Source of the DNA: Trametes villosa
Taxonomy: Eukaryota; Basidiomycota; Agaricomycetes; Polyporales; Polyporaceae
DNA length: 64,000 bases
Direction of reading: 5' to 3'
Assembly (NCBI GenBank): GCA_002964805.2
Contig: PUDQ02000027.1
Location: 310,001-374,000, forward strand
The position numbers and the translations under genes were made by a program. A model generated the notes under the pieces. The model was given only the letters and a program-made list of their open reading frames with translations, did not search any database and was not told the origin of the DNA. This document shows positions 59,001 to 64,000 of this stretch, piece after piece (the stretch's first letter is position 1; the number at the start of each line of letters is the position of its first letter).

Positions 59001-59231
59001 CTTGCGCGCGGGGGACTTAGTAGGCGACCGAGGAGGTTTCAGGCTTTTGAGACTTGGCTGCGAACGCAGTGTTTGCGTGCGCGGACTTGGGGTAGGAGCC
59101 ACAGACTGAGTGCGTATACGAGGCTTCCCCAACGGGGTTGGCGTAGCCCGCGGCGTGGGTGAAGGGGAGGGGGAGGTTGCAAAAGGCGACTTTGTCCCAG
59201 ACCTAGAGGATGGCTGAGGAAGACGAGACAT
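56076..59231 (-). CDS. Leucine-rich-repeat protein, LRRC40-like, with an inserted disordered region
   Basis: Intracellular LRR protein of unknown function. Exons (minus strand): 59231-58745, 58485-58205, 58147-56217, 56157-56076; 926 aa; the first intron is unusually long (259 nt) but keeps phase. The N-terminus is Pro/Ser-rich and basic, then SIREQIALKRAEAKKAA. Typical LRRs follow (VDLHNNKLTALPDSFSDLTA, VDLSHNELKSLP, LNLSHNDLTALP, LEVSHNHL, LDLSDNPLG). In the middle is a low-complexity part with three copies of a [KE]xWEI[ED]AE motif. A second LRR set comes after (LEELSLENCNLGD, LDLSYNALTS, LRLRGNRITGLDGF, LEELDLRDNEIGKLP), and the end FRIPARRVWEREGTKGLLSW matches the LRRC40 C-terminus. Confidence 0.87.
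57050..57465 (-). repeat. Threefold repeat of a WEIEAE unit inside the LRR protein
   Basis: Minus-strand copies read KEAWEIEAERRTKLRR, KEPWEIEAEQGLLTEGGKRR and KEQWEIDAELGLLSAGARRR, each followed by an Ala/Ser-rich stretch (RRQAATAS, LRAMATAAS, ARAAAVAAAAS). The unit is about 25-30 residues plus variable spacer. Confidence 0.8.
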
Positions 59232-59759
59232 GGCCACGTCGAGAAAGCAAGCAGAGGTCAACGAGGACACTTCCAGTCCAAGTCGCGTAGGCGCTCACGG
59301 GCGCGTTGGGCGCGTGCAGACGACACGACCCCGGATGTGCGTCCCGGGGTCCCGCCGGCGCCACGTGCGCCGAGAGCGCCCATTCTGGGCGAAAATCCAG
59401 CTGCCCGCGAGGACGCACCGTAACGCTCCCGCACGGACTTCAAGACAGATCTCAAGGCCCCGCCGCCCCTTCAAGCCAATGTGAGTGTTCTGAGCCGTTC
59501 ATACGACCCGTCGCGATGGTTGGGAGGAGTGTTGGGAGGGAACGGACGGCTGGAGGAGGTTGGATGGACGCGAGAGGAGACGGATGACAGGACTTGGGGT
59601 GTGGAACCTTTGCCGGGATGGGGAGCTGACGACCTGCACTACAGCCGGAGCAAGTGCGACAGACGTCTGCAGTGAGTCTCTCTCTGTATCGTGCATACTG
59701 CAGCTGCTGGAACGGTTCTGTTCGCCCAGCTTCCCACCACAACACTCCGTCCGCCCAGC
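59232..59759. other. Divergent promoter, LRR gene / RPS10
   Basis: 528 bp between divergent ATGs; pyrimidine-rich before RPS10. No element singled out. Confidence 0.45.
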
Positions 59760-60345
59760 ATGATCATTACGAAGCCCCACAGGCGCATCATCTACGAGTC
59801 CCTCTTCAAGGGTCTGTACTCTCCTCTTCCTGCCCGCGGCGCGATCTTCTGAACTGGACCTGCTGGGATGCTTTGGAATACACAGAGGGCGTGTTGGTCG
59901 CCAAGAAGGACTACAACGCCCCCAAGCATGAGGAGCTCGATGTGCCTAACCTCGAGGTCATCAAGGCCATGCAGAGCCTTACCTCCAAGGGCCTCGTGAA
60001 GACCCAGTTCTCCTGGCAGTGGTACTACTACGTCCTCACCCCCGAGGGCGTTGACTACCTCCGTGAATGGTACGCATCTCCGGCATATCTGCCTACTCTC
60101 CATTATATGCGAGCATGTCACTCACATACGGCATGTGCAGGCTCAACCTCCCCAGCGAGATCGTCCCCTCTACGCACAAAAAGGCGGTTCGTCCCCCCCG
60201 CCCTGCGCAGGTCCGTGGCCCCGGCGGCGAGGGTGCCTACCGTGCGCCCCGCGGCGACCGCGACGACTACAGGAAGAAGGAGGGTGCGCCCGGCGAGTTC
60301 AGGCCACAGTTCGCGGGTGTCGGCCGTGGTGCTCCCCGGGAGTAG
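59760..60345 (+). CDS. RPS10: 40S ribosomal protein eS10
   Basis: Structural protein of the small ribosomal subunit beak. Exons: 59760-59811, 59886-60069, 60141-60345; 146 aa. Starts MIITKPHRRIIYESLFKEG, then VLVAKKDYNAPKHEEL, LEVIKAMQSLTSKGLV and WQWYYYVLTPEGVDYLREW, all hallmarks of eS10. After LNLPSEIVPSTHKKA comes the Arg/Gly-rich tail (RGPGGEGAYRAPRGDRDDYR, FAGVGRGAPRE). Normal size; short pyrimidine-rich leader typical of ribosomal-protein genes. Confidence 0.96.
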
Positions 60346-61095
60346 GCGCATTCTGTCGACGATCACCAGGAGCAGCCGCCAGCCCCGAACGTATCTTTCC
60401 CGTCAGGTCGGTCACACATAGGAGGGCGCGCATCGGAGGGCAGACCAGGGCTGGTGGGCAGGCGCGTCGGCGGCGGTTCGGCTGGGCTGCTCGCTGTGTA
60501 GGAGAGGTGTTATGATATTGCTGCCATCCGTCGCAAAATTGTAGTATGAGCATTCCATGCCCTCGCTTATGCTATGTTTACGCTCTCGCTCTCGCTCCTC
60601 GTGCGGTGATATTTCGCCCAACAAGTGTCCGGTTATCTGGATACATACGAGCTCTGTTTTGAGTTTATTGCCACCATATCAGTGCTCGCGCTTAAGAGGC
60701 CGTATATGGGCGCCTAATGTGGTCTCGAACGTCATCTCGGACAACGAGCATCCGCCTGGTGGGACCGCACCTGCTCCTTCCGCAGCCGCTTCCCCGCGAG
60801 CGTCCTTGCATGCGCGTGGTCACCTCACGCTAAACAAACCGGTCCACACAGATATCCAGGTGCGTACTTGCGTAGATCAGTGGCGCCACAGCGTCGACCA
60901 ATACACCCTCATGGCTCGCCAGGTACCACAATTCCGACAAATTACTCTCAGCCTCTCCCCGCAAAGTGCTTTCTAGCTCGTACACTGCATATCCCATGGT
61001 GGTGAGCTGAAAGAGCACTCAGAGCACTCGACGTATAGCGTATCTTGACATACGCCACCTTGTATGTAGAGGTCGACCTGAAGTCTTCGTAAAGA
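60346..61095. other. Intergenic region downstream of RPS10
   Basis: 750 bp, presumed RPS10 3' UTR and promoter of the following gene. No other feature seen. Confidence 0.45.
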
Positions 61096-61776
61096 ATGCC
61101 CACAGGAGGGCAGCCACGGGCAGCCCGACCACCTCGAAATGTACAAAACCACGAACACGACGAGCTCGATGAGGGACCCACGCGTGTCCCTTTCAGCTGG
61201 TCCTCCTCACTACTCACGATGGGCACGCTCATCGCGTCCTTCATCGTGCTCTGCACGTTCGCGTCCTATGCGAGCACCGAATTCGCGCTCGTCTCCGCCC
61301 AGCCCGTCTACGCGCTCTACCCCCCCTTTTTCGCCGCGATGCTCGTCGGCGGCTGCTGCGCGTTCATCTGCTACTCGCCCACCGTGCTCGCCGTGCTCGT
61401 CTTCCAGTATCTCTTCGACACGGACATCCGCAAGGGCGGGGCGCCGCCGCCCGGCGCGCCGGCCGCCCCGCCCGTGCGCTACGGCGAGCTCGTGATGTCG
61501 CTCATGCACGACGCGGCGAACACGATCAAGCTCGCGCTCGTCATCGCGCCGATATACGTCATGGCTGTCGGCAGCTCGAGCACGGCGCACGTCGCGAGCA
61601 GGGCGCTCGAGGCCGCCGCGGGCGGGCAGCTCGCGTCGGCGATCATGACCATGAAGATCATGGTCGTGGGGATGCGCGAGATCTGGAGCATGGTGCCGCT
61701 GGTCGCGCTCAAGCTGGACAGGGACGCGCAGAGGAACGCGCAGAGGGATGCGCAAGGAGATGCGCAGGGAACGTAG
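61096..61776 (+). CDS. Hypothetical multi-pass membrane protein
   Basis: Unrecognised single-exon gene of 226 codons with basidiomycete-like coding bias. The N-terminus is polar (MPTGGQPRAARPPRNVQNHE). Hydrophobic segments are visible at about residues 37-60 (LLTMGTLIASFIVLCTFAS), 70-105 (FFAAMLVGGCCAFICYSP; VLAVLVFQYLF), 143-158 (IKLALVIAPIYVMAVG) and a weaker one near 185-205. A Pro/Ala loop (GGAPPPGAPAAPP) lies in the middle. The C-terminal tail DAQRNAQRDAQGDAQG comes from four 12-bp tandem repeats. No domain known to me. Confidence 0.6.
   Translation: MPTGGQPRAARPPRNVQNHEHDELDEGPTRVPFSWSSSLLTMGTLIASFIVLCTFASYASTEFALVSAQPVYALYPPFFAAMLVGGCCAFICYSPTVLAVLVFQYLFDTDIRKGGAPPPGAPAAPPVRYGELVMSLMHDAANTIKLALVIAPIYVMAVGSSSTAHVASRALEAAAGGQLASAIMTMKIMVVGMREIWSMVPLVALKLDRDAQRNAQRDAQGDAQGT
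61723..61770 (+). repeat. Four 12-bp tandem repeats in the C-terminal codons
   Basis: Units GACGCGCAGAGG, AACGCGCAGAGG, GATGCGCAAGGA and GATGCGCAGGGA, in frame with the coding sequence, encoding (D/N)AQ(R/G) repeats. Confidence 0.8.
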
Positions 61777-62957
61777 GGTGGGAGTTTCCGGAGCGTGCTC
61801 TGGGATGATCAAGGTACGAGCGACGAGCGTGCGCATCTCTGACTGAGCTGCTGGGGCGGTCGTTTTTCCTGCAATGCTTCTGCTGACTACCATCTTGCCT
61901 TTACAGACGGTGGCACTAGTCCCATCGTTACCTGTGGTGCCTGTCCAGACGATCCAGCTCACCTGAGCAGCTGCGGGTGGATGCCTGACGACGACACACC
62001 TTCCATGCCACACGCTTCGAACCCGGACTCGACTTACCGCAGATATCGACCGCCTACCCAGCTCTGGCGAGATTGGGACGGCCTTTCAACTGTATCGTAC
62101 TTATTCTCTAGTCTCCGTATTGTATGCTATGCGCTAACCTGTAGGACACGTATCGTCATCGCATTGTGCCGAGTGCTTGCGAGATTGGCTTCGAGGATTG
62201 CCGATATGGTATGTCTATCGGATCGTTCAGACAGAATATCGCGGAGCCGGGAAGGACCTGATGGGTTCTCCTGACGGGGTATGTACCTCGCGACAGCATC
62301 TGCCATTCGCTGCAGTCGATCCAGGTTGGCCAATGGTTCGTAATCGTATGGCTTCCTCTTGGCCCCATCATACCCCCCGGCCCAGGCGGGATATGTCTAA
62401 CCGCAACCGAGATTAATGGCTGACAGAGTAGTTGGGAACATACACTTCACAGGAACGCAACATACAAGAGCGTTCGAATGCCGGGCTCTCCGTTCAAGCG
62501 GTGCACCAGAGCGGGTGCCGGGTGAAATACGGGCGCCTCGGGCGCATCACGCATCATACCAACACCGCCGCGGTGCATCGCCCGTGCTTCAGCCCCGTCG
62601 GTTGCAGGGGGAGACTGAGCTGGGCCATCCCGACATATCATTTGATGCTGTTCGTATCACGCCCGATGCGGCGCGCGCGACATCATAGCAGCATGTCCTC
62701 CAGGACGTGCTCGCGCCGCCGCCCCTCCCGCAGACGCGTGTCGTCTTCTCACCCCCGTCCCCCTTCGTCTTCCCTCCCGCAGCCCGCGGCAGCGCACGGC
62801 TCGCTCGCCCTTCTTCCTTCTTCCTTCTCTTCCTTTGCCGTTCTTTCGTTACCTCCCAGCTAGCCTGGTTCTGGAGCTGCTTGCGCCTCCGCGTCGCTTT
62901 TCACGTCTTCCGCTGTCTGTGTCTGTGTCTCGTCTGGTGTAGGAGTACGCGCCGGAC
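61777..62957. other. Intergenic region upstream of the last gene
   Basis: 1.2 kb; pyrimidine-rich from about 62745 to 62870, consistent with a promoter and leader. No other gene supported. Confidence 0.45.
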
Positions 62958-64000
62958 ATGTATCTCAAGCGTGCGTCCCTATTGCATCCTGTGAGCCGTG
63001 TGTGCCGTGCTGACGATCCCCGTTGTTTGGTGCTTGCAGGCAGCCCCTCCGATGTCTCCCAGGAGCATGTCGAGCTGAAGATCTTCCTGGCCTTCCAGTT
63101 CTCCGGCGCGATCGGACTGCTCGCGGTCCTGGTCACCGCACTCTTCGCGCCGAAGGTGTACAGGCACTTTACGTGGCTGAACTTCTGCATTACGTGGTTG
63201 ATATACTGCATATCGTACACGCTGTTGTGAGTCGCGCTTTTCTTGACGAGGAGTGTGTGGGTGCTTATGCGCGCGCGCGTGCGTTCGTAGGGCTTTGAGT
63301 GGGCAGCAGACGAGGGCGGAGCCGCCTGCGTACCCGCTATGCCTCACGCAAGCGACTTTGATCTACGCGGCACCCGTTCTGTGAGTCGATTGCTTAGCCG
63401 GACCCTGTGGAGAAACTGACGTGCGTATCAGCGTCGCGATGTCTACGTTCTCCCTCGTGCTGCAGCTGTACTTCACGCTTCGCAACGCGCTACAACCCCC
63501 GAAGAAGGCTACGCAAGGCAATTACTGGCGCAACGGTTTCGTGAGTCTCCCTGAAACGACTGTGGACGCGCAGACAATGCTAATGAGTACGCACGCAGCT
63601 TCTTCTTGCGCCGTATGTTGCGTGGCTCGGCTTCGCAATCGCCATCCTTGTGGTAAGTGGTCATGCTGTGGCATTGCTTCCAAGCTTGTTTAACAATAAT
63701 AATGCGCATCTAGATCGGATCCCAGCACCCACACAGCGTGCAGCGCGCCGGCGGCCTGGTGTACTGCACGATCAAGCTCGGGGCGCCGTGAGTCGGATAT
63801 CCGGATGCACCCCGCCTCTTTGCACGAACCTGATATCCGTCTCAGCGGAAATGTCACAGCTATCTCCGTTGCGGTCATCCTTCTGGTGATGGTCGGGCTC
63901 GATGGTCAGTTCCTCTCCATACACCTGCGTAGAGCGATACTTACGCTGGGCTGGGACGCGGCGGCAGTGTACATCGGGACGACGCTGTACAAGAACTGGC
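62958..64000 (+). CDS. Multi-pass (probably 7-TM) membrane protein, 3' end beyond the window
   Basis: Fungal membrane protein resembling the receptor-like 7-TM families of Agaricomycetes; function unknown. Exon 1 is only 62958-62970 (MYLKR, split codon); exon 2 runs 63040-63226 (SPSDVSQEHVELKIFLAFQF, then IGLLAVLVTALFAP and FCITWLIYCISYTLL). Later exons give ALSGQQTRAEPPAYPLCLTQ, ATLIYAAPVL, AMSTFSLVLQLYFTLRNAL, YVAWLGFAIAILVIGSQHP, GGLVYCTIKLGAP and AISVAVILLVMVGLDGQFLS before the window ends in an open frame (LGWDAAAVYIGTTLYKNW). The first intron is 69 nt, a multiple of three and free of stops, so intron retention would still read through. Confidence 0.7.

Overview
This 64 kb window is nuclear DNA of a filamentous basidiomycete, most likely an agaricomycete of the polypore type. 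The evidence is dense protein genes broken by many 50-60 nt GT-AG introns, a GC-rich coding bias, short intergenic gaps, and families typical of mushroom-forming fungi: DUF6533 membrane proteins, a HET-domain protein, and class III GH18 chitinases with a C-terminal chitin-binding module. About 29 protein genes can be supported. For most of them I traced the exons by eye, checking splice sites, phase and family alignment. No rRNA, tRNA or CRISPR array was recognised.

Layout: 1-7.8 kb holds a truncated forkhead factor, the NatB catalytic subunit NAA20, a DHHC palmitoyltransferase, kinetochore DSN1 and cytochrome c. 8.6-10.4 kb is a GH18 chitinase on the minus strand. 12.2-17.0 kb holds the PP1 inhibitor YPI1, a Rossmann-fold protein, TFIIF-beta and a MYND-finger protein. 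17.05-19.7 kb is nearly gene-free and contains a diverged 190-bp tandem duplication. 19.7-27.3 kb holds indoleamine 2,3-dioxygenase, a 2-oxoglutarate/Fe(II) oxygenase and an MFS transporter with one damaged exon junction. ALG12 follows at 27.7-29.65 kb.

At 29,818-33,766 lies a complete MULE-type DNA transposon. It has 231-bp inverted repeats with no mismatch seen, a 9-bp target duplication and an uninterrupted three-exon transposase of about 1023 aa with a SWIM finger. Beyond it are two tandem DUF6533 genes, a RAD51 paralogue, a SERINC/TMS1 protein, a HET protein, an alpha/beta hydrolase, a small DUF1748 protein and a sulfite oxidase. Next come two tandem GH18-CBM5/12 chitinases (50.2-55.8 kb), an LRR protein, ribosomal protein eS10, an unknown membrane protein and a multi-TM protein cut by the window end.

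Most genes are unrelated housekeeping functions in no operon-like order, as expected in a fungus. The three chitinases are paralogues and share an 8-nt microexon. The most unusual single observation is a predicted 1-nt exon in the DHHC gene: it supplies the first base of the invariant tryptophan after the DHHC-Cys-Pro motif and is flanked by two canonical introns.
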